Shown here in pieces: positions 1 to 8,527 of a DNA stretch of 21,890 bases. The notes beneath the pieces were generated by a model. It was not told where the DNA came from, searched no databases, and was given only the letters and a program-made list of their open reading frames with translations. The DNA is from Pigoraptor vietnamica (Eukaryota; Opisthokonta; Filasterea), in the NCBI GenBank assembly GCA_943704525.1, contig CALSCQ010000779.1:1-21890 (forward strand), written 5' to 3'. Position 1 is the first letter of the stretch, and the number at the start of each line of letters is the position of its first letter. A program made the translations under genes and the position numbers.

Positions 1-8
1 GGGGGGGG
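1..8. other. Poly-G at contig edge
   Basis: The window opens with a run of G bases and ends with a longer one at 21871-21890. Each abuts a gene cut off by the edge. This looks like a sequencing or assembly edge artefact rather than biology, and suggests the window is a complete contig. Confidence 0.5.
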
Positions 9-100
9 AGGCGTAGGCATGGCTCTCGGTGGTTAGGAGGGTATTCATCGATTGTTTGCCGTTCGTCTTCTCACTCCCACGCGCGCCCTCAACCTCGCAG

Positions 101-495
101 ACAAGTGGAGTCCTGCGCTGCAGATTCGCACCGTCCTTCTCTCCATTCAGGCCCTTCTCAGCGCACCCAACCCGGACGACCCCCTCGCAAACGACGTCGC
201 CGACCAATGGAAGCACAACGAAGAAGTGGCCATCGCCACGGGTGCGTGCGCGGTCGCTCGTCGTGTGTTTCGCGGCCCCTACCCTGACGTAGCATGCCCG
301 TGACTTGGCCGGACTATTGCCACATACGCCCGTCCGCATATGCGCGACGCATGTCACACGCACGCAGCGTGCACACGCGCGTGTCGTTCTGGCTGCGTCC
401 CTCTCATGTGCGCAATTCGTTCGTATAACTGACTGGTTGTCTGTTTTGAAATTGCAGCCAAGCAGTGGACAAAGACATACGCCGTCGACAACTGA
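101..495 (+). CDS. UBC13: Ubiquitin-conjugating enzyme E2 N (UBC13), 3' part only
   Basis: Two terminal exons are visible: 101-241 and 458-495, separated by a 216-bp intron (GTGCGT donor, TTGCAG acceptor, phase 1). The encoded end contains [17 protein letters not shown], then [17 protein letters not shown], finishing [12 protein letters not shown]-stop. These blocks are characteristic of UBC13/UBE2N. In that family the enzyme pairs with a UEV partner (Mms2/Uev1A) to build K63-linked ubiquitin chains in DNA-damage tolerance and signalling. The exon with the catalytic Cys and the N-terminal fold lies off the left edge, so activity cannot be judged here. An acceptor (CTCGCAG) ends at base 100, so 1-100 is intron. 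Translations opening at 29 or 52 are intron read-through. Confidence 0.95.
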
Positions 496-731
496 GCGCG
501 CGCGGGCGCGCGTGAGCAGAACGGCTCTCCAATTGTGCGCGCGCAGTGCATCGACGCGTCCGCGCGGCACATGTGCAGCTGTTCGCCCCCTGCCATGGGC
601 GTCTGTGGTCGACTCTGTAAATGGAAAAATAATGGCTCCTGTGTAGTTGTCGCCGTGTCGCTGTCGCTTTCATTTGGGGCAGCTGCAGGGTGTTGGTGTG
701 TGTGCGATTGGCGAGGTTTTCGAGTTCGCGC

Positions 732-741
732 TTTATTTATT
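732..741 (-). promoter_or_regulatory. Candidate poly(A) signal for the secreted-protein gene
   Basis: On the minus strand this reads as overlapping AATAAATAAA, about 140 nt past the stop codon at 876. It is a canonical AATAAA hexamer in a plausible place. Clear AATAAA hexamers were not found downstream of most other genes in the window, so its use is inferred. Confidence 0.4.
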
Positions 742-816
742 TGAGAATCTTCTCACTGCACGCCATGTCCTATCGTGGACAAGCCTATCACGCAGTTCAG
801 CACGGTCGGGCGCTTT

Positions 817-830
817 TATATACGTATATA
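817..830. promoter_or_regulatory. TATATACGTATATA palindrome between convergent genes
   Basis: This is a perfect 14-bp palindrome, 46 bp past the stop of the minus-strand gene and about 320 bp past the UBC13 stop. It stands out as AT-only (apart from the central CG) within GC-rich sequence. TATATA-type elements act as 3'-end efficiency elements in budding yeast. A bidirectional 3'-processing role is only an inference. Confidence 0.3.
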
Positions 831-875
831 CATTCCGTGCGGCAGGCGCCCGCGGCGCTGTCGGACGTCTACTTC

Positions 876-3800
876 TCAGCGGTGACCACGCTCGAGAGCG
901 GCCCACTTGGCGAGGGCAAGCGCCGCCGCAGCGTCGGTGAGAGGGGCCGACGACCAGAACGGGAAGACGCACGACTCGCAGTTTGCGCCGCCGTACGATT
1001 CGGGGACGGGCCGCCCAAAGCAACCGTCCTGGAGCATTTTGGCATACTCGTCGGGGTCCACGTGGCCGCTTACGCCGTTGAAGACGTCGTCGCGCATGCC
1101 GGGGTCGTCGCTGCACGTGAGCTCTGTGCCGTTTGCGTACTGTAGGGTGGACAAGAGAGTGCGGGTCAGAGTCGCAATACGGTGCACACCCACGATCCTT
1201 TCCGTTAACGGATGCTTGGGCATTACGCTCCAAACACTACGCGTCCATCGTTTGAGCACAAGCACGCTGGCACGCACTTACCGAGCGGTCGGTCGCGGGG
1301 AACCAGTGCGGCAGATGATCGGCCGAGCGCATGGACGCGCTGAAGAATGCGTTGGAGCGCGAGTTGTAAATCGACTTGACTGCAGATTGAATTATCAATG
1401 ACCCACGTCAGTATGAGCACCACCGCAAAAGCCTGTGCACAACACACGACGAAAGTAGTTGGACAGTACGCTGCTGTGCGACCGACGACACCATGCGCAA
1501 CTCTCACCGTGAGCGGTAGCTGCGTGGGCGAGGAAGAAGAGGGACGACTCGACGGCGTCGATGACTTCCTTCGGCGTGTCCTTCAGCCACATGCGATCCA
1601 CGCGGTGGGGCGTCGTCTTGCCCTTGCCGCCGCGCGCAAAGTCGCCGTTGGGCGCTGCGGGGACACACGCGTGCACATGAGCCAGAGCATATAGGTGGTT
1701 TAACTGAGGCATTGCGGAAAGAGGAGGGAAGAAATGCACACAGATCTCGGCATTGTGTTCGTGTGCGCGGTACGCGATGCACACGGGGAGAGAGTGAGAG
1801 GCTGAGAGGAGGACAGAGAAGCAAGCGAGCACAAGAGACAGCGAGCGCACCCCACCGGCATCGTACTGTCGGCGCAGCTTCGTCTCCGTCCACGTGTCGA
1901 TCAGCGCATTGATCGCCATCGACGTACTGAAAAGGCGGTCCTCGTGCTTCGGCCACGTCGTATTACCGAGAACGTCGCCCTCCCCCAAGAACTCCTCAAA
2001 GTACGCGCACTTTGACAGGCGGTCGTCCACCTCCGCGAGACGCGAAAAGTCGTCGACGGGCTCGCACCCGCCCTCGGCGTCGTCCGTGTCGCACGCACAC
2101 GGCGGCTTCGGGGGCGCCAGTCCCTTGCAGCGCTTGAGGATTTGGGCCGTGCCGTAGTTGCGCATCGCACCCACAATCGCCTCCTGCGCGTCCTCCAGCG
2201 TCTCGAACGATTCGATGACGTCGGCCAAACGTGCGTCGCCGCCGAGTGCGTGCGCAAGCCTGCCCGCAAAGTAGTAGAACGAGAAGAGGGACGGGTAATA
2301 AGGGAGGGTGAGGTCGGGGCGCGTCTCGACCTGGTCGCTCTCAATGGCCCACGCCAACACGCGCGCCGTCCCTTCGTACGCGCCGCGCAGGTCGTCGTCG
2401 AACCACTTTGGCCCCTTGCCCTTGTCTTTCTTCTTGCCCTTCTTCTTGTCGACGTCGTCGTGCTTGCGACGATCGCCCACTTCGCCGCCGTCGTCGGCCC
2501 CGTCCATCTGGTGCAGGAGGCGCTTCACTGCCGCCAGCGCAGCCTCCGCCGCCTCTTCCGCCTCCTCGGCCACTTCGCTCGCCACGTGCTCCACGGCCTC
2601 CAGCAAGCCCTCCGGGTCGCGCCGTCCAACGTGCAGCTCAAACAGGACCTCGTCTTCATCCATGCCGTACTCTTTGCGCTTCTGCCCCTCTTCCTCCGCG
2701 ACGACAGCCGCCGTGAGGCCGTACAGCGCGTTGCTGGCGACGGCGAGATCGATGTTGTTGACCATGAAAGGCATCGTGTAGCCGACTTCGTGCAAGTCCT
2801 TGGCGTCGCTCGCGTGTTGCAGCCACGTCGAGAGAATCGCGAGCTCCTTACGGCCCTTGTCCTTCTTCTTCTTACCCCACGACCCATCGCCGCCGTCGTC
2901 GTCGTCGTCCGTGTGCCCGACGTGCGCGTCCCCGTGCTTCTCCGCCTCGGCGTCCACAAACTTGCGCAGCCAGTAGTACGTGCGCGGGTCGATCGTGTTC
3001 TCGTCGACGTCCTTCGAGAACGGACGGTACGCGTGCTTCGCCATCGCCTTGGCCGCTAGCTCCACGTGCTCGTTTTCCTTAAACCACTCGCGCGCGGCCT
3101 TCGGGAAGTCGTTCTTGTGACAGGCGAGGCGCGCGCCCAACACAAGGGCCATCGCCGTGTCGTCGGCGTCTGCGGGGACCAGCACACCTCTCAGGAACGC
3201 GCTCGGTATCTCCAGGTACTCGAGGGCCTTCTCCACATGCGACGTCGTGTGCGTCACGTTCGCAAAGCGCCGCACCATGTCCGCCAGCGACACGCCCGCC
3301 TTGAGCGGCTCAGCAAGGTTCTCCGGCCACGCGGTGTACTTGGGCGCGTCCTTCTTCTTGGCCAGCTCGTCCTTCTCGATCTTCTTCTGGTCCCAAAAGC
3401 TGTAAATCGGCGCGTGCGACCTGTAATTCTTGTCGCGGTGCTCCAGCAGAGCGTCGATCGCGAGCTGCAGCTGGTCCTCGTTGAACGGAGCGTCCTCGTC
3501 CGCGTCGTCCACGAGCTCGCGCGCCTGCAACAGCATGTCCGCGACCACCATCGTCAGGTGCGCGTTGTTGTCCGGCACCGAAAAGATGTTACGGAACAGC
3601 GCCGACACGGGGTCGCCATGGAAATTGACGCGGATCTCGCTCGGAAAGAGGCCCTTGTGCCGCGCCCACTGCATGGGAGGGAAGCCGCCCTTGCCGCCGT
3701 TGTAGGGAACGTCCTCGATCTGCTGCGAGGCCGCCACGCGCTCGAACAGCATGCGCACGCTGCGCAGAAGGGCTTCGTCGTGGCCCTTTCCCTTGCCTTT

Positions 3801-3890
3801 CGACACGGCGTTGTCGTCCAAGGGCGCGCCAAGGGCGAGCGCGACGACGAGAGCGCACGCGGCGATGGCCAGCGCCGTTTTGAGTCCCAT
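876..3890 (-). CDS. Large secreted protein of unrecognised family with a DADDTA motif
   Basis: Four exons: 3890-1856, 1654-1508, 1379-1282 and 1139-876, with consistent phases (1, 1, 0), giving 847 residues. The start at 3890 (MGLKTALAIAACALVV) opens a typical signal peptide ending near residue 21, so the protein is probably secreted or lumenal. An in-frame upstream ATG at 3965 would bury the signal and is less likely. The body is largely helical in character, with blocks PIYSFWDQKK (161-170), PADADDTAMALVLG (239-252) and later MPFMVNNIDLAVASNALYGL. Two lysine/aspartate-rich low-complexity inserts interrupt it. The C-terminal exon is cysteine-bearing (LTCSDD, DGCFGRP, ANCESCVFPFW). DADDTA matches the DXDDTA acid motif of class II terpene cyclases, which have an alpha/alpha-barrel fold, but I recognise no other cyclase signature and assign no function. 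The coding frame runs open through the first intron, so unspliced translation is misleading. Confidence 0.85.
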
Positions 3891-4146
3891 TGTGGGAAGT
3901 GAGAGAAGGAGCGAAAGGCGGTGTGTTGAAGGGGACCGCTCTTGCATACGTGAATTGAGATTCACACTCCCCTTATCGGAGTCGGTAAGTGAGCGCGGAC
4001 GTGTAGTGTGTGTGTGGGAATGTGTCTGCCACAGACGGACAACTCCAACAGCGACGGCAGGACAATGGGGTGGGGGCGAAAGCGCGTGGGTGAGTCCGTC
4101 ACAGCGTACAATGATCGGGTACCCACGCGTCGCTGTTGTGTCGCAA

Positions 4147-4170
4147 TCTCTCTCTCTCTCTCTCTCTCTC
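4147..4170. repeat. (TC)12 microsatellite
   Basis: Pure TC dinucleotide repeat about 260 bp upstream of the secreted-protein start codon. On that gene's strand it is a GA tract, a sequence type often seen in promoters. No function is shown. Confidence 0.9.
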
Positions 4171-4239
4171 GGTGGCGGAGAAAAAGGAATAGGGCGGGTA
4201 GGCTGCGTGTGTGTATTGCGAGTGCGTGTGCTGCGTTTG

Positions 4240-4274
<35 letters not shown>

Positions 4275-4281
4275 TGTGTGA
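4240..4281. repeat. (TG)n microsatellite
   Basis: Near-pure TG repeat with one TA interruption, in the intergenic region upstream of the secreted-protein gene. Confidence 0.9.
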
Positions 4282-4473
4282 TGCGTGCCGTGCGTGCCAG
4301 CGTCGCCTATAAAGTGTCGTTATCGTATACGCATTTTTCGAATACCATTCGCCATTCACCGGAATTTAGCGGGGTCGCCCACCCCCATTTCGTGTCGCAC
4401 ACATTGTTGGCGACGCGCGTCCCCTTTTTCTCTTCTCGCGGACTCGATTCAGGCGTAGAGTGGCGCGAGTGTG

Positions 4474-4668
4474 ATGAGTCTTGTGGACTTTGGCACTAGT
4501 CCAACGGCCCGTGCGGACAGATTCATTGTCCAGGTAACCGGAGTCCCCTCCTTCCTTCTCACTCCCTCCCCCTCCCCTCTTCCGCCTCTTCCTCCTCTTC
4601 GCCACTCTCAACATATTCAGAACTCTTTGTGCTCTGCAAGACTGTCCCGTGAGCGTTGGACAGAGTGA
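4474..4668 (+). CDS. Possible tiny plus-strand gene (35 aa spliced, 64 aa unspliced)
   Basis: An ATG at 4474 opens MSLVDFGTSPTARADRFIVQ, ending at a CAG/GTAACC donor-like site (4533/4534). An 87-nt segment follows, packed with pyrimidines and ending ATATTCAG at 4620. The frame then continues NSLCSARLSRERWTE-stop at 4668. A TATAAA lies about 165 bp upstream at 4308. The pyrimidine tract resembles the one ending the last MAU2 intron. I recognise no family. The candidate lies opposite the Vav-like 3' UTR, and the frame stays open without splicing, so chance is a serious alternative. Confidence 0.2.
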   Translation: MSLVDFGTSPTARADRFIVQVTGVPSFLLTPSPSPLPPLPPLRHSQHIQNSLCSARLSRERWTE

Positions 4669-4714
4669 ACCACGACGTCAAAAAACGATCTTCATTTCCC
4701 GCACAATGCACTCG

Positions 4715-7700
4715 TCAATTTTGCTCCTCGCAGTAGTTCGACGGCACCATGCCCACACGCCCGTCGATGGAACACTGCAACACGGAGGGGTTCGGTTACA
4801 GTTATACGCCCGCAACGGCTGGCGGGTGACAGTTTGCGTGCATCTGAGCCAATTTCCACATTACAAACGAGGAAATGAGCGAATTACCCCATTGTAAATG
4901 GCCCAACGCAAAAAAATGTACGGCGAACCCCACCTTCCACCAGCCACTCGGGTGCTTCTCGAGAATTTCCATAAGCTCGCCCTCTTTCAGTGTCAGCTCG
5001 TCCGGGCGCGACGGCGAGTAGTCGTAGAGTGCCTTCGCAAGTGGCTTGAGCGCCCGACTCACCGGCCGCGCGACTGACGACACGCGCGGCGGAACGTACG
5101 GCGGGGGACCCGTCCCCGCGGGCGCCACCACAGACACAGGCCGCTGCGGAGAGGGCGCCGGCGCAGCGGACCCAGTCCCCGGAGGGAGAACGGCAGCCTT
5201 TGTCGCGGGTGCCTGCGGGTTCGGCACGGGTTCCGTGAGGGTGAACTGCAGGTGGCCAAAGTGGCGGGAGAGGAGCGTCGTGCGGTACGTCCGGACAATG
5301 TCGGGGACGTTCGGATGCACTTCGGGCTCGGCGAGGGTGTAGCCGTCCCCAAGGGGCTTGACGAGAAGGTGCGCAAAGCCGTTCTCATGCCTGCGTGAGG
5401 GATGCGTGCGCGTCGTGAGATGGGTCCGACTGCACGAGTGTGAGAGGTCGCAACTGGCGCATGCTGTGCACTCACTTGACGGATATCACATATTCGTTGG
5501 GTCCGTTCTCCCTCTTGCGCACCAGGAATGCGCCGAGAGGCTTGCCGTAAAGAAGCCCCTCCGCATGCGGACGCGAAATCGGCCCGTGGTAATACGACAT
5601 CGCCTCGAGCTTCTCAGGCGGGCCGCTGTGGGAGTGGGAAGGCAATAGGCGCGTTATAGACAGGAGTACAATGAGCCGATATGCGGAGTAGGCGGGAAAG
5701 TAGCGTCACAGACAGTAATACTGATGCTCACGCGTGTATGCGTGTGAGCATACGAGGCCGTGTGTCTGTGCGTGTCGGTGTCCCCTTGCGGTTGGTTGCA
5801 CGAGGGCGATGACTCACCTTGCGGCGGGTGTCACCAACGGAGGCGCTCCAACGGGACTCGGCAGCGGTTTCCTCGGGGACGTCGCGTAGTGCGACTGCGA
5901 CGACGCCGACTGCGACGACGCAGTGTACGGCGAAGGCACTGACGGCTTCGGAGCTATCGACGGCGCAGGCGCCTGTTGCGGGGGCGGTGTGAAGAAGGAG
6001 CCGCCCGCGATGGACGCAATCGGCGCCCGCGTGGAGGGCGCTGCGATGGTGTGCGATGAGTACGCGTGCGGCTTGGCACCGGGTTCGACCGCCTGCGAGA
6101 CGGGCCGGGGACTGCGGGGCACCACCGGAGGTCGCGCGGACGGCGCGCTGGCGGCCGATTGCGCGGGAATGGCCAACGAAAGGTTGAGGCGGCCGGCGTC
6201 TGTTTGCGTTCTGTGGACAGGGTTCGTCGTCATTTCAGAGGAATGGAACACGCACGCACACCAACAGCGATAGGCATATAGGCGCCAGCACACGGCGCCG
6301 GGGGAACACGCACACACACGCGCTCGAGGCACATTGAGGTTACACACCTTTGCCGGGGCGCAGGCAGGGGCGCAAAATCGAGTGGCACAGAGCCCGTCGC
6401 CGACCCGAACGAAGAACGGCGCACGGGCTGCGCTTTCTGCGGCGACGGCGATTTGTCCGGCACCTGCAGTTGCAGTCTCAGTGCCGCACGCGCCGCCGCC
6501 TCCTTCGCGCTGGGCGTGGGCACTTGGTACTGGTTTTCGTCCGCGGTGGGCGAGTTAAGCGCACCCGTGGATGCAGCGTGGTGAATGGGCGAACCCGGAG
6601 GAACGTTGAGGGTCGTCGCAGAGTGGCTGCGCTGGAATGTGTTCGGGTCTGAGGACGACGCGAGGGACGCGGAGGTGGCTGACGTGGCGAGCGATTTCGG
6701 GATGCAAGGCCCCGTAACGTTGCGCAGGCAGTGCTTGTGGACGTCCATGTCGCAGTCTGTGAGGATTGCGATAGATGGAGCGTGGATGAGAGCACGTTCA
6801 CACACACACACACACACACACAAAGAAAGCGATAGGCAGCGCAGCACGGCAGGCGATATGCTACGATAACTTGAGGGGACGCATGCAAGCGCGTTAGTGT
6901 GGACGCGCGCGCGCGGACAGTGAAAACACTTCCAGATACTCACTCTTGCAGCGGTACCCTTGCTTGGTGAGGCCCCTGCGCGCGTTAGAGGGATTGTTAG
7001 AACGATGGGAGCGAATACTAGACTGGGATGAAATGGAGGACATGGGAGGACAACACGCACACACGCACACAATCGCACAGACACGCACGCACCATAGGAA
7101 CTTGGTGCAATAGCTGCAGAACTTGGGCATGCGATAGTCCGTCAGCGTGAAAATGTGCTTCGTTTCTTCGGCGGGCGCGTCGTCAAACTCGTCGGGCTCA
7201 TCATCGAATTCGGGCGCGCAGTTCGCTATCGCCGTCTCAAGCTCCCTTACCCACTCCTTCTTCACCTGCGGTGCGAGTGGGCGGAGTGTCAGCCTTGCAA
7301 AGACCCCGATTCGTGGCAGTCATGGGGGTTGAACCCAGCGACTCGCCACGAAGAGAGAAGTCGCAATCCACACTCTCGCAAGATAACAAACTGAAGGGCA
7401 CTGGACACCACACACCATCTTCGAGCGGGATGAACAAACGACTCCACGCGTGCGACAAAGGCATCGCATGAACAACACGACGCGAGGACGCGTTACCGGC
7501 TGTCGGGGAGTGCACTACCCGCGCAGCAGACAAAAGGGCGATCTCCCACACACCTGGGGCGTGTTGGCGTAGAATGTGACCCGCATTCCGACGCTGTCCA
7601 CGACGGCACTAATGACCCATGCGTGCGTCTTGGTGTCCTCCACGACATCGTCCAGCCGACAGCTCTGGAGCGGCAACATGCGCTTGAAGGTGAAGCGCTC

Positions 7701-7832
7701 CTCGTGCGACGCGCAGATGAGCATCGCCGTCTCAAAGAGAAACACGAAGCGGTGCTTGTGGCTGCGGTCGTCCTCGCGAATCTTCAGGTCACCGTCCTTG
7801 AGGAGCGTGCCGTACTCGGACAGGTTGGGTCC
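4715..7832 (-). CDS. Vav-like signalling protein (PH-C1-SH2-SH3), 5' exons missing
   Basis: Eight exons: 7832-7554, 7265-7093, 6975-6944, 6756-6348, 6210-5818, 5625-5476, 5390-4934 and 4774-4715. They encode 650 visible residues. Order: PH domain (about 1-115; LKDGDLKI opens it, and VKKEWVRELETAIAN forms its C-terminal helix), C1 zinc finger (130-179), serine/proline-rich linker (about 180-430), SH2 (about 440-530), proline-rich spacer, SH3 (about 594-647; ALYDY and GWWK, ending VPSNY). The C1 follows HX12CX2CX13CX2CX4HX2CX7C exactly. The SH2 has YYHGPIS and FLVRKRE with the phosphotyrosine-binding Arg (about 465). PH-C1 adjacency with this linker is typical of Vav guanine-nucleotide exchange factors, which activate Rho/Rac GTPases downstream of tyrosine kinases. 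The first visible exon starts at an acceptor, so the expected DH domain should lie at higher coordinates, but another gene sits there. I therefore call it Vav-like, not Vav. Confidence 0.92.
6799..6822. repeat. (CA)n microsatellite in Vav-like intron
   Basis: Short CA repeat in the intron between exons 6975-6944 and 6756-6348. On the sense strand it reads as GT. Confidence 0.9.
7310..7352. other. Strong intronic stem-loop
   Basis: Within the Vav-like intron 7266-7553, TTCGTGGC (7310-7317) pairs perfectly with GCCACGAA (7345-7352). Inside that, AGTC (7318-7321) pairs with GACT (7340-7343) and TGGG (7323-7326) with CCCA (7334-7337). The result is a nearly continuous 16-bp stem with small bulges. 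On the minus strand the loop region reads GGGTTCAACC, recalling a tRNA T-arm. The arms do not make a complete tRNA, and no D or anticodon arm was found. Confidence 0.55.
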
Positions 7833-7864
7833 CTGCAATTCACGGGACAATATTTAGGAGATAT

Positions 7865-7874
7865 TGTGTGTGTG

Positions 7875-7972
<98 letters not shown>
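7865..7972. repeat. (GT)n microsatellite at the Vav-like/GART junction
   Basis: A GT tract of about 107 bp with two TTTT interruptions lies between the splice acceptor of the first visible Vav-like exon (minus strand) and the acceptor of the GART exon (plus strand). It is a likely point of assembly mis-joining; see findings. Confidence 0.95.
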
Positions 7973-7973
<1 letters not shown>

Positions 7974-8037
7974 TATGTGGCTGTGCGTGAGTGAGAGACG
8001 CCCATGGATCTAATGCCTTTCGTTGACTCTGACGCAG

Positions 8038-8309
8038 ATATGGTGATCAACTTGCACCCTGCACTGCCCGGAGAGTTTGACGGCGTCGATGCGATCAAGC
8101 GCGCGTTTGAGGCCTCGCGAAGCGGCGGAATTAAGCGGACGGGTGTTATGGTGCACCGCGTCACGCCTGTCGTTGACCACGGCGAAGTGCTTGGGTTGAG
8201 GGAGGTCCCAATTTACGAGACAGACACGCTGGAGGACTTGGAAAGGCGCATGCACGAGACCGAGCACTCGCTCCTCGTCGACACGCTCTGTCGCATCGCA
8301 AACCAATGA
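8038..8309 (+). CDS. ADE8: Phosphoribosylglycinamide formyltransferase (ADE8/PurN type), last exon only
   Basis: The exon begins after TGACGCAG at 8037 and encodes 89 residues to the stop at 8309. MVINLHPALPGEFDG contains the N-x-H of the formyl-transfer active site. HRVTPVVDHGEVL supplies the conserved Asp (D-x-G), followed by DTLEDLERRMHETEH, typical of the family's C-terminal helix. NLHPALPG-x-FDG with a GVMVH block is most like the stand-alone fungal ADE8 form. The enzyme transfers the formyl group of 10-formyl-THF to GAR in step 3 of purine synthesis. The N-terminal half is absent: a 5' exon should lie at lower coordinates, but that space belongs to the Vav-like gene on the other strand. 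Translation from the ATG at 8004 is intron read-through. Confidence 0.9.
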
Positions 8310-8334
8310 AGGGTGTTGTGGTTTGTGGGGGGGT

Positions 8335-8365
8335 ACGCGCATTTGAGAGTAGTTCAAATGTGCGT
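8335..8365. other. Inverted repeat in the GART/glycosyltransferase convergent gap
   Basis: ACGCGCATTTGA (8335-8346) pairs with TCAAATGTGCGT (8354-8365) with one G-T wobble around a 7-nt loop. It sits 26 bp past the GART stop, in the 218-bp gap before the glycosyltransferase stop at 8528, so it could fold in either gene's 3' UTR. Nothing else is recognised in that gap. Confidence 0.5.
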
Positions 8366-8527
8366 GTGTGCCCCATGGCGCGTGCGACTGAATGATGCAC
8401 GCACGGCAACTCGGCTTCATGATTTTTGCAACGCAACGCGTAACGCGGCGCAGCACGCGCGAGAGAGCATTCACACCAGGATGCGACCAGCGCCCCTCTC
8501 TCCCCCATTCGTCTTCGCCGCCTCCTC

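Larger units (their letters stand above)
496..875. other. Convergent intergenic region between UBC13 and the secreted-protein gene
   Basis: These 380 bases separate the stops of two converging genes. I see no credible gene in either orientation. The region holds an AATAAA on the minus strand (732-737) and a 14-bp palindrome (817-830), listed separately. Open frames here match no recognisable protein pattern. Confidence 0.6.
3891..4714. other. Intergenic/promoter region between the secreted-protein and Vav-like genes
   Basis: These 824 bases separate the start of the secreted-protein gene from the stop of the Vav-like gene; both are on the minus strand. The region includes the secreted gene's promoter and the Vav-like 3' UTR. 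It contains a (TC)12 tract at 4147-4170, a GT tract at 4240-4281, a TATAAA on the plus strand at 4308-4313, and a long pyrimidine-rich stretch at about 4548-4619. A possible small plus-strand gene (4474-4668) is listed separately. Confidence 0.6.

Noticed and set aside
1395-3965. A single 856-residue minus-strand protein read straight through
   Set aside because: It runs through a real intron (1655-1855) and past the exon 2 donor at 1507. Splicing gives a better conserved-looking protein and joins two further exons to 876.
4008-4499. Plus-strand frame with Cys-Val repeats
   Set aside because: It is the translation of the intergenic TC and GT microsatellites.
7155-7394. tRNA-like T-arm GGGTTCAACC in the Vav-like intron as a tRNA gene
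   Set aside because: No acceptor, D or anticodon arms can be built around it; only an extended hairpin is supported.
7865-7972. GT tract as a CRISPR-like or telomeric array
   Set aside because: It is a simple dinucleotide repeat with no unit-spacer structure and no telomeric hexamer.
8004-8309. GART fragment starting at ATG 8004 as a complete small protein
   Set aside because: Residues before NLHPALPG are not family-like, and a good acceptor lies at 8037; it is a last exon, not a 101-residue gene.
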